Assembly: GCA_000499405.2 (NCBI GenBank) | Contig: HG738140.1 | Coordinates: 1,755,024 to 1,819,023 of the forward strand | From: Onchocerca volvulus | Lineage: Eukaryota; Nematoda; Chromadorea; Rhabditida; Onchocercidae | Direction: 5' to 3' | DNA: 64,000 nt | In this document: positions 40,601-52,575 of the stretch, in pieces | How the letters are laid out: every line of letters begins with the position of its first letter | Position numbering within the stretch: position 1 is the first letter of the stretch | The notes under the pieces: generated by a model | The model's input: only the letters and a program-made list of their open reading frames with translations | Database searches by the model: none | What the model was told of the DNA's origin: nothing | Translations under genes and position numbers: made by a program

Positions 40601-43600
40601 CAACAATAATCTTTCGTAGATTAAAATAATCTCGTTCATACGGTATGTTCTTTTTACGCGTGCTTTTGCTGGAAAATCGCAGAGAAGCCACCCAATTAGC
40701 AAATGATTTCGAATGAAATGACAAGAAATTTGATGAAAAAATTTGATTTGTCGCACTAATGTAAGCACGACGAAACTGTTCTATTTGACTCCTTAGACGC
40801 CGTATTAACGACTCCAATAAGGTATCTGCAGAAAGAAGAAAATTTAGATTTTGAAATCATTTCAACAGTTCCACTGACATAGCAATCATCTGATAACGAA
40901 TGCTTTAGTATGAAGAGATAACTTCGCTTTATGCATCATTATCATGCAGTATAGTCGCAAAATATTTGATTTTCTTTTTTATTTGATGTAAAAATGAAAA
41001 GAAAAGATTTGCGTATTGAAAATTTAGAGAAAAAATTCAGTGTAAAAGCCTCCAATATTTTAGAGATTTTTACCATAAGACTTTCAATATTTTAGAAATT
41101 TTTACCAGAAAAAAAAAAAAAAAAAAAGAGCGAAAAGAGAAGTATTACACGTCAAACGTACCATCATTCGAAGCAAATTCCGATTCGATATTGGCTTGTG
41201 CTTCAGATAAAGGTAAATCAACCATTTCGACTGAAGTAATTGTACTTAATGCTTCATGTCTGATCCATTCCTTTGCAAGTTTATCTGATGAGCCAACCAA
41301 ATAAAGAAATCTACAATCTTCCAGAACAACAACAAATTCAAATTCTTTTGATGTCTTGATAAAAGAAATGAGCTTTATGGGAGCGAGATTTTTTTCCGGA
41401 ATACTTCCCGTGAATATCTGTTCTCCATTTACAGCATTATAAACGATAATATTATTCGAAGATATCGCAAAAGCCAAAAGATTTTGACCATTAGTTGTCA
41501 TATGTGAGGAAACTGCTTCAATCTAAAGATAATAAGACATCAATTTCATCTAAATTCGAAATTATGATGTTAGTTAGCATATTTGATATTAAAACTGTTT
41601 CACCTTATCTAAAATTTAAAACATTTACCTTCTCCAGTTTCAAAAGCAGTGTTGGCGGTTCTGATAAAGTAATACGATAAACATAACTATTCGTGAGAGT
41701 AGATACAACTATTAATTCTCTTGTATTTAAATTTGAAATTTCAACAACGAATTGAAGTGCAATATGGTGCACAATGAGCGGATCCAACAATAAATCAACG
41801 ACATAAAAGCCTTCGTTATCAAAACATTGTAACAACGTATTAGATACAATACATCTGCAAAAGAATTTTTGTTTTGACTTGAATGATTTATAAGTTCATT
41901 CGTACTGATTATAAAAAAAACTTTTCATTGTTTAAAGAGATATATATTTAATACATCTTAGAACAAGCTTAATATCCTAAATTATTTTTTACCGAAAAAA
42001 AAAATTTCATGATTGAAAATATCTTTTATCGATATTCCTGAATATCTATTATTTCACTCTAACCCAATTTTCAATAATTCAATCCGTCCTTAACAACGAT
42101 AAAGAATATTCAATTATGTTTACCTTTTCTGACTGAACCAACTTGCGCTGAGATTCCGAATTTTGATAATTGCACCATCAGCTGCATTAATCTGAATAAC
42201 TGCTAATTCTATTCCTTCCACACCTCCAACTACAATAACTGTTTGTGACTCTGGTATAAACCCAATCCAGCTCCTAAAATATCTAAATAGTATACTATCT
42301 TTGATTTGAAAAATATTTTGCAGTTAACGGGCAATTTAACACCCAGTCTTATACAAATATAAAAGTTAACTTCAAAATAGCTTTAGTTGCATTTCCATGA
42401 CCGAGACATATTGATTCGAAATGTGATATGTCAAAGATCATCTCTGATAAAATATATAAAACTGAAATTAAACTTTTGTATTTACTCTATGTTTCCTGCA
42501 TTCGTATTCCATTTAAGTTGATTCCTTACATCCATAGCCCACTTAAACTGACCGCTAGTGAGAGAAAGAGTAGTTATATGAGCATCTCTCAAGATAAACA
42601 CATTTCCATCTGATATTAATGCTTCCGTTTTCTTCCAGCTGTAAAAATTCTTGTTAGTAGTGAGTAGATAAGTTTATATATATTATTTTCTTCTCGCTTA
42701 GTTTTTATATTTTATAAAATGTGATAGTATCTATATGAAATCATTCAAAAAATTTCCTTACACAAATTTATTATTTAATTATTTAAAACATTCCTTCTTC
42801 GGTACTACTCAATCACTTTTCTTTCTTTCTTTTTTTTTTTTTTTGGCTGATATACTTCTCCGAATAGAAAAACTTAATTTCTAAGTATTTCCAATATAGA
42901 TAATGTGTTAAATACTCGCATTAGCAGTATTTGAGAAAAATTACTCTTATGTTCTGAATGAATATTAATGGACATAAATGAAAATGAAATATAAATGGAT
43001 TTAAATGGATATAAATTTTTTTTTTTTCATATTATAAATGGACCATCTCATTACCTAGGAGTAATATGTGGAATTTGAGTTTCCCATACCAAAATTCCGC
43101 TATCTCGATTCCATGCTCGCACCACTTCACTATCTTTCGTTACTGTTATTATCACTGAAAACTCTCTTATTGAACTAATGAAAAAATGAAGCTGAAAATT
43201 TAAAAAAAAAAAAAAAATCAAAAAAAAGTTGAATACTTGATAAAATCAAAAAACAAAAAAAAAAGAAAAAAGTTATGACGGATATGAAGGATTACATTTT
43301 GACGTTGATGAGAATGATAATTGAAGTGTAGATGAAGGTTCCAACTGTTGTCTCCAAGCTGTAATAAAACAACAATTAGAAGATGAAAGATCACTTATCT
43401 ATTCTGTATTTATCTATACTATAATATCTCTTCCTGCTCATAAAATACTTATCTATCGTTTTGCCATATATTCATCAATAAATACATATCCATTCTTTTC
43501 TCACCATCATTATCATTCTCATTCATTTTTATATTAGAAATTTACCGACAACAAAGCACAATTTTTTGCTTTTAAAAAATTTCCATCGCAAAAATTCAAC

Positions 43601-44087
43601 AAAAAAAAAAAAGCCAAAAAAAAAAAAAAAAAAGGTAGAAAGTGACCGAAAATGTTGAAGTCTCATATTTTCAGCATTTCCAATGTTAATAAATAACATT
43701 ATGATAACAATACCTATTTGTCCAGTTGATGCTTTTAATGATGCAATCATATTAGCTTCCGTTGAAACGAAGATCTGTGGTAATTTCATACCCTTCAATC
43801 GTTCCATATATAATTCCCGAACACAACCGACATATTCACGATGCCTGAATTGCATCTATTGTAGGAATTGATTGCAAACAAATTTTTAAGTCAATAAAGT
43901 AATGCTTACTTACTCAACAGATAAATGAAAAATAAAAAACACTGTTATTTGTATTATTCCTACGAAGAATAGTTCCTATAGTTAATCATTTATGAATATC
44001 TAACCAATCAAATTTGCCAATCTGATCTTCATGTATTGCTAAAATTGCTGCAAATATTGTTGCAAACCATAATGAGTAGATTATCAT
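37639..44087 (-). CDS. emc-1: EMC1, ER membrane protein complex subunit 1
   Basis: EMC1 is the large lumenal beta-propeller subunit, with one C-terminal membrane anchor, of the complex that inserts tail-anchored and multipass proteins into the ER. Exons (minus): 44087-44005, 43844-43714, 43358 to about 43300, about 43191-43055, 42638-42486, 42273-42124, 41854-41629, 41522-41162, 40825-40574, 40388-40225, 40091-39933, 39811-39616, 39533-39364, 39115-38884, 38522-38306, 37846-37639. About 965 residues (human 993). Signal peptide MIIYSLWFATIFAAILA is followed by HEDQIGKFDW and EYVGCV. The propeller has VRAWNRDSGILVWE, SLTSGQFKW and GIDSSDGSILWYLYL. Then come QRTTAHFHFSPQ, GRVLSNRSVLYKYTNPNL, HCENWLAYSYWNEKGRR and QAYIFPQGVAAL, and the domain ends PSGLESTSLMLAYG and FDILKDDFDHLLIS before the membrane helix. 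The junction of exons 3 and 4 is not phase-resolved. Confidence 0.95.
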
Positions 44088-44094
44088 CTGAAAT
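44088..44094 (-). promoter_or_regulatory. acceptor site abutting the EMC1 start codon, probable trans-splice site
   Basis: On the minus strand ATTTCAG lies directly before the EMC1 ATG. No upstream cis exon is needed, so this is a good candidate for spliced-leader addition. Confidence 0.55.
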
Positions 44095-45288
44095 GAACTT
44101 TTCATTATTTTAAATTGAACTGAATCATTACATTACACATGAAGTTTCAGTGATTTTCATTTACTACATCCTAGTTTAGATAATAATCACAAACTTTCTC
44201 AATTTCAATTTCATGTAAAAGATAAAATATTTCGATTTCATGCAGCCCAAATAATAACCCAAATTTTGTGAATCTCACTTTCACGTAAAAGTTTTATTAA
44301 AATATTTTGAATTTACGTGGCCCAGATAATCATAAACTTTCTGAATCTCAATTTCACGTAGAAGAAAATATTTTGAATTAATTTAAGTATTCGCATGAAT
44401 TCATGTGAATTTATCTGAAAACCACAACTTTCTGCGCATCGCGTGATTTTCTTACGCTTCGCAAACATCACGTTATAAGTATTATTATCACGTAAGAGCC
44501 CCAGGAAGATGTCGATTTTCATAATGAGCAAAAGCAGCGATCGTCATTCTGAGTGTTGTACAGATATGGGCGTGAGTAGTGGTGGCAGAAGTCGCTCCCT
44601 ATAAGTTTTTGGTCTCCGCGGTGTCGCGGGGTGCTAACTGGTAGGTTTAGAACTAAGGGGGAATTCAGATTGAAGTAGTTAGCATTGTTGTTCCAATTCC
44701 TTTAAATATTGAGATATCTCTTTCATGTTGGGGCGATTTTTTTCTGTTGACAAATATATGAATTTAGTATTTCAAATTCCAAAAAAATTGATTGCCTGTT
44801 TGCTGAATAATATAATGTGACATACATAATTCAGGAGATTTAAATATTGCCGGAACTGAAGAAGAATAGTAGGAAAAGATATGGTGTAGTACCCGTGACA
44901 AATTAAGCTGCCATCCCGTGAAGTTTTAAGACTTACTGATTTTTAAAAAACTTTCATAATTTAAATTATAATGAATTTGAACATATTGCTTCAATTAAGA
45001 ACTTATCCTAATCATTCTAAACTAGTAACAATTTAAGAGATGTGGTCCGAGGAGCGGTATCACTGAATCATTGATTGGTGATATGATTGTTTTCATTATG
45101 GGATGGTCATAGTAACGTATCGTAATGGTAGATGTATTGCAGACCAAGGTTGTCCAAACTTTAGGGGTTTGTGGAGTGTCTCGGGGGATATTCGGGATTG
45201 GATGATTCGCGGGGTATTGTAGGCCTATTGATGCAATGTGGTATTGATGATTGTTGTAAACTGCAGAAGCGTGGGGAAGAAACGCAAA
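44095..45288. other. divergent promoter region between EMC1 and RPS18
   Basis: No coding exon recognised. About 44525-44660 is markedly less AT-rich, with GTCTCCGCGGTGTCGCGGGG around 44611-44630, and is the best candidate for a shared promoter. A CTGCAG acceptor at about 45261-45266, shortly before the RPS18 ATG, could be its trans-splice site. A 101-codon minus-strand open frame (45022-45327) runs into the first RPS18 exon and is not supported. Confidence 0.5.
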
Positions 45289-46344
<1,056 letters not shown>

Positions 46345-46936
46345 TAGTGATATATTGTTTTATCTTATTTCATTCAGTAAGAGGCTATCATGGAGTTGTT
46401 TTGATTTTTGTTTTTCTTCTTTTTTTTTTGGTATCGTTTTGTATGGAATAAAACCCGTTAACACAAATCACCACATTATACAGTAATTTGGAGCTGCGGT
46501 TCTCATATTCATGTTTATATCTATTGCATCTGTTGTTGAGAAATTCTGAAGATGATGGATCGATATTGCATAATACTCTATCAGAAAATTATTTTTACAT
46601 TGTAATAATAGATTGGGCATTCGATGGTTGGATTTTAAAAAGTTTTCTCTTTTAATTATGTAGTAATCGATAAATTGACGGATAACCGATGAGTCAATAA
46701 GTCAATAAAATCAACGGGTTATGCAGTGACTCGTTGACCTCAAAGTTGAACCCAAAATTGTTACGAAAAGATATTGGATATGCTTAACATACTTTATCTG
46801 GTTTATTTAACCACTGGTGCATTTTTGAATGTTGTGATGACTCATCACGTACGTATGCAGTCTTGCTGTTTGATTGCGCATACCGAATTCAGAATTTTCC
46901 TTATTAATCATGAATATTTTAAAGACCTGTTGAGCT
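46345..46936 (+). other. RPS18-ARP1 intercistronic region
   Basis: 592 bp between two genes in the same orientation. It holds the RPS18 3' UTR and poly(A) signal. Acceptor-like sites (AATTCAG near 46892, ATTTTAAAG near 46924) lie shortly before the ARP1 start. No coding sequence. Confidence 0.55.
46447..46452 (+). terminator. AATAAA poly(A) signal of RPS18
   Basis: Canonical AATAAA about 100 nt after the RPS18 stop codon, just downstream of a T-rich stretch. Confidence 0.6.
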
Positions 46937-49174
46937 ATGGATTCTTATGATGTGATAGCAAATCAGCCAGTTGTTATCGATAATGGGTCTGGGGTAATAA
47001 AAGCTGGATTTGCTGGTGATCAGACACCAAAATGTCGTTTTGCTAATTTTGTTGGACGGCCGAAACATACAAGAGTGATGGCTGGTGCTCTCGAAGGTGA
47101 CTTATTCATAGGTAAGCTTATTCTTTTGCTTTCATCATATATTAAATATATGTGTTACTCAAGTTATTTTTAACAGCCTGCCAGATTTATGGATTTGTTT
47201 CGGGTTTTTGCTCATTTAGAATGCGTCTAATATCGTGCTCATTTAGGTCCCAAAGCACAAGAATATCGAGGACTGCTATCATTGAAGTATCCAATGGAAC
47301 ATGGCATTGTAACGGACTGGAATGATATGGAACGCGTTTGGCAATATATTTACAGTAAAGACCAGTTGCAGGTATTTTAGTTTCTGTTTATTTTTGACGA
47401 AATCTTGATTTATTAATAAATTTAGTTATTCATATTTACAGTATTTTTACATTTCAGATATTTCCAGAAGAACATCCAGTATTGCTCACAGAAGCACCTC
47501 TAAATCCACTAAAAAATCGAGAAAAATCAGCTGAAATATTTTTTGAAACTTTTAATATACCTGCACTGCATATCCAAATGCAAGCTGTTCTTTCGCTTTA
47601 TTCAACGGGTCGTACAACAGGTGTTGTTCTGGATTCAGGAGATGGTGTAACACATGTTGTACCTATCTTTGAAGGTTTCGCTATACAACATGGGTTCGTC
47701 TTTCTAAATCAGTGCTTGATTTGTGCCATAGCGCTCAAATTTTGTATGCTCTTATTGATTATGTTCTCTTTCTTCCAAGAGATTAATTAGCAATTAGAAA
47801 GGATTACATCATAGATTCTTTCGAGAAAGACCATGCGATCATATTGCCATCGAACAGCGAAGACCCTTATAAAAAGTATTTCAATTCTTATTGGCACTAC
47901 AAAAAAAAAAAAAACTTTGGTGTGCACCATAATACTGATATTGAGATGGGGCTTAATAATATACACTCTTTTCTATTAAATTATTGTCGCGTTAGTGATG
48001 ATTATTTCTTATTGTCACCAGTGACTGTTTTTCTTATTCTGACATAATTGAAAATGAATTAAATATAAATAATCTAGAATTGAACGAATGGATGTCGCAG
48101 GCCGAGATGTGACTAGGTATCTTCGTTTGTTACTTCGCAAAGAAGGAGCCAATTTTCATCGTTCATCAGAATTTGAAATTGTACGAGAAATTAAAGAAAA
48201 AATGTGTTATGTTGCAACAAATGCTGCAAAAGAAGAAAGTAACGAAAGCGAGAAAGTACATTTCACTTTTCTCTAGTTATTGTAATAAATGATAGGATAA
48301 TTTTCACTATATGATTTCCTGCAGAATTGAATTAATTAATTACGACTTTGGCATCTTATAAATTTAGGCAGCATATAAGCTTCCCGATGGATCGACACTC
48401 GAAATTGGACAGGCCAGATTCCGTGCTGCCGAGATACTGTTTCGGCCAGACATTATTGGCGAAGAATGGCCAGGCATAGCTAGTGCTCTCGATTTATCCA
48501 TAAGAGTACGCGTTCCAAAATTCGTTAATTTTGGTCTTTGTTAATTATCCAGTAGTATAGAATACTAAGTTTATAATTTAAGTAATTACTGCGATCTTTA
48601 ATGAAGTGAAATCGTTCTCTCAAAAATGGGGAAAAGTGTAAGAATTTATGGAAGTATAATATTTCAACTTTATTCCTTGATTTGAACTGTTTTTGCTGTC
48701 ATAATTCTTCTTTATTATCCTTACTCTTTTGTTAAATGTGATGAAGAGAGTAGATATTGCGATGGAAATTATTCATCATTCTTACTAAACTCTTATCCTT
48801 TTTTCAGCGTTGTGAAATAGATTTGCGCAAAAATTTGTATAGCAATATTGTATTAAGTGGCGGATCAACTATGTTCACTGGATTTGGTGATCGATTATTA
48901 GCTGAAGTAAGTTTTGTTGGACGTGTTGCTCAGTTCATGCCTATTTTTTTCAATTTTAATTTATGGAAAGGAAATCCTCTCATGTTAATTGTAGACTCGT
49001 CGATTGGCACCGAAAGATGTGAAAATTCGAATATCCGCACCGCAAGAGCGATTATATGGTACTTGGATAGGAGGTTCAATTCTAGCCAGTCTTGACACAT
49101 TCAAGAAAATGTGGGTTAGCAAAAAGGAATATGAAGACGAAGGGAAGAAAGTATTGCACAGGAAGACATTCTGA
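46937..49174 (+). CDS. arp-1: ARP1 / centractin, actin-related protein of dynactin
   Basis: ARP1 forms the short actin-like filament of dynactin, the dynein cofactor for minus-end transport. Seven exons, 46937-47111, 47247-47371, 47458-47693, 48078-48255, 48368-48505, 48808-48906 and 48995-49174, are all in phase and give 376 residues, exactly the length of human centractin. Blocks include [19 protein letters not shown] (phosphate-binding loop DNGSG), [109 protein letters not shown] and the C-terminal [13 protein letters not shown] and HRKTF. The [13 protein letters not shown] start and HRKTF end separate ARP1 from conventional actin. Exon 3 uses a GG|GTTCGT donor. Confidence 0.97.
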
Positions 49175-49397
49175 GTGAATCGTTTTAAAAAAACAATACA
49201 AGATGTATCAAATAGCAATGGTGAGCTTTCGATATATATTCCACTGTTCTTCAGTTTTATTTTTGAATTCATTTAAATTGTAACGTTCCATTCTTATTAA
49301 TTGAGATGAAAGATATTATAAATTATAAATCATTAATATCAAAAATTGTCTTAAGTACAAATTTTACTATTACCCAGCAGTAGAATTTGTAAAATTA

Positions 49398-49427
49398 AAA
49401 TCCTACCGTTCAGTAACAGTAGGATTT
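49398..49427. repeat. 9-bp hairpin downstream of ARP1
   Basis: AAATCCTAC and GTAGGATTT flank a 12-bp loop about 225-250 bp past the ARP1 stop. It may lie in the 3' UTR; a role is not shown. Confidence 0.5.
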
Positions 49428-51875
49428 ATAAAATTACTTACAGAAAGCAATTCTTATTTTCTTTGGGAGTGTATTATTTTCTTCATCCTTTCCAAGATTT
49501 TGTGATTTTATAGAAAGTTACCTTGGTGTACTTTCTTTGCGATATAGATCTCTTATTTCGTTCCATTAATCATGCGATAGATACAATTTTTTTCACAAAC
49601 TTTATGTAAAAAATTTATGAATGCTGTTATCGTTTGAAAATATTTACGTCAAAGAATGATGCAATCTTCTGCGTCATCCCTGACAAAAAAAAACATTTAT
49701 GATTCCTGTTTTCATATAAATATATGTTGTCAGCAGGATTTGATCAGTTTTAAGGAAGAATAGTAGTGCTCATTGAGAGGATCTTTTTTAAATCATTATT
49801 ATGGAAAAATAATTAAAAGAAAATCGGTACTTAGATGAGATTTGTACAAATCAAATTGTGAAATAGTTTGATACTATATGAAACTTGGATTAATCTTTAT
49901 TTGTGTGCTGTAGTTGACGCTTTCATATTCCTGTTCACATGTGTTTACATTTTCCTGTGATTAATTGGTTCCACTGCTTACAATTGTTTAGAAGAACTAG
50001 GCGGTCATCGATCATTGTTTGATTGCAAATTTTCATTATTTGAAATGCATATATGTATGTTTCCACAATTGAAGTAATTTGCTTCAAGTCTATTTATTGC
50101 TTAAAATCTTGTAATTATTTAATATGTGCCAGATAAGTTGCTATATTTCTGATAAAATTTTCTAATCATGATGGGCATACATTTATAGAAAATATTTAGA
50201 TTTTGGAATTTATGAGCAATTTTCTTAAAAAAAAAAAAAAAAAAAAAGAGCCTATATTGTGAATCAGTTCTGTCATGGAATATGTCTCCGGCATTGACAC
50301 TATGCAAAAGTGTGATCTTGGCTTGATCCATTTCAAGGATTTACTCTTCCAGTGACGAAAATCTGTCCATCTGCTATACCAGAAATGTTCGAGAATAATC
50401 GATTATTTCCCCGATTGGCATAAATCTGTTTTAGTTTGTTTGAAATGATTAAATTTATCTAATTTTGCTCATTGGACGAAGTTATAGAGATTCATCGATA
50501 ATTCGCGATATATTTGTAAATCAACTACAAAAATTGTAGAAACTTACAGCAAGAATGGATTTCTTAAAAAAATTTTAACTGACTCAAGTTTCCCTAGAAT
50601 TACTATTTTTGGCATCGTTTACTGAAATATTTGCAATAAAAACCAAAAGTTTTGAGTAATATTCTTGATTCTAAAGAAGCAATATTATTGCAGTTTTGCT
50701 AATATTTAAAGTTTTTTCAAATATTTTAAGAATATTGCAATAGCTCAGATAATCTTTATTTCTTAGCTCATTTTGAGGATCTACAGAAAGTTTTAAAAAG
50801 AAATTTGGGAATGTCAATTAGTATTCTGTATTAGAACAAACTGATGAATCTATAAAGGCTAAAAAATTCTTAGTTGAAAAATGCTTATTTTTTATGTGTT
50901 AATTTTAAGTTCATTTTTTATTGGCTATTTTTATCGATAAAAGTGGAAAATATTGAACTTCTCCATTAATTTGTAATTAGACGATTTGATGAGTGGTTGG
51001 TGCTACAGCTTTGGTGTATATTTTATTCATTAGTATTCATTTCTTTGATATTAAATTATCAAAATTTTAAATACTGATATTTCCACTCATTCTTTTTTTT
51101 GTTTTCCGATTATCATTTATGATAATTTAAATTGTTAATTTGCAGACGTAAATATACATAAATTTTATTTCCATAAATAGCAAAATATGATTTTTGTTTT
51201 TATATTCATATCTTATTCCTATTTTGTTCATATCATTCATTCATTAATGAAAGTTATATGATTTCTGGATATTACAAAGGAATAATCCTTCTGTGATAGA
51301 CTTAAAATTGGATTTATCACATGAATTTTCCTATCTTCACCTGGAATTTTAATTTCTTGCTAAAAAAAAGAAGAAAAAGGAACCAAAAATGTCAATCTAA
51401 ATTTTCCTGTCTAACAGTTTATCTTTTTTTTACCTATTTACCTGTTTCATTTTATAGTTGAAAATATAAACATGTAGAATTCATTTGTGATAATATCTCA
51501 ATCCTCAACATAATATTTTTACTTTTTTTTTTTTTTTTTGCATTTCGATTTCCATTTATAAAGAATTTATTTTGAATTTGCAATTATAGATAATATTATA
51601 CCGGATTTATAAAATTTTCTATCGAAAAAATGGATTTAAAAAATATAAATTTTTTATCAAAAAACGATTGGATATTAAGGAATATAACAAAGATAACGAA
51701 AACGATTAATAAATATAAAAATGATAAATTTATAAGGTATTTGTTATCAATAATAATTATTATTATAGCAAATTACAAATTATCTTGTAAATTATTTATT
51801 GAAATAGCAAATTATTCATGCATATCCTAATTAGGTATTATATTCAATCATTATCTATCAGGAAAAGTTTTTAGG

Positions 51876-52066
51876 CAAATTAAGACTAAACTTTATCTGA
51901 TAACAGGCAAAACAAGACTAAACTTTATCTGATAACAGACGAATCAAGATTAAACTTTATCTGATAGCCAACAAATCAAGACTAAACTTTATCTGATAAC
52001 AGGCAAATTAAGACTAAACTTTATCTGATAACCGACAAATCCAGACTAAACTTTATCTGATAACAA
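51876..52066. repeat. six-copy tandem repeat with exact 32-bp period
   Basis: GACTAAACTTTATCTGATAA recurs starting at 51884, 51916, 51948 (GATTAAAC variant), 51980, 52012 and 52044, always 32 bp apart. Between cores lie short variable pieces such as CAGGCAAATTAA, CAGACGAATCAA and CCGACAAATCCA. It is a minisatellite about 0.5 kb upstream of the first confident exon of the next gene. Confidence 0.9.
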
Positions 52067-52575
52067 TTTATTTTTTATGATAGTATTTCTTAATCATTAA
52101 ATTTTTTGCATCTTCATAGTAGATCATTCGAGATCAAATGATTTAAATGACCTATATTCCATGAAATATTTTGAAATCGACCCACTTTTTTCAAAAGTAC
52201 AGATAAACGGGTATGTGATGACATACCATTAAGGGTCGAAAAATGTAATGACCTTAATGACCTGATCCAATGATCTATTGTCCACTTGACCATAGAATAG
52301 TAATTTCTAAAATATTCATATAGCTTCAAGTTCAGGCAGAATATTCAATATCATCATGCTTGCATGAAACATAGATTGCAAAAAAAAAAAAGCAAAGTTA
52401 TCGCACAAAGTTTGAATATTTATCATAGCCAAATTTTAAATAATTATTTAAATAATATTTGATTCCAATATTAGTTTAACAATTTTGAATTTGCAAAATT
52501 AAAATCAAAATTTAATTACTTTCGTGAATTTTAAAAAATCTTCAATTTTCTTTTTTTAATTTTTATTTTTTTTAG

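Larger units (their letters stand above)
49175..52575. other. region between ARP1 and the lysine-rich gene
   Basis: No recognised protein. It includes the ARP1 3' flank, a less AT-rich patch at about 50260-50440 and a 32-bp tandem array at about 51.9 kb. A possible first exon of the lysine-rich gene is 50275-50309 (ATG, then 11 codons, splitting after AA before GTG), which would join 52576 in frame, but nothing else supports it. Confidence 0.45.

Noticed and set aside
51876..52066. CRISPR-like regular array
   Set aside because: The variable pieces between cores are only about 12 bp and similar to each other, and the context is eukaryotic. It is a minisatellite.
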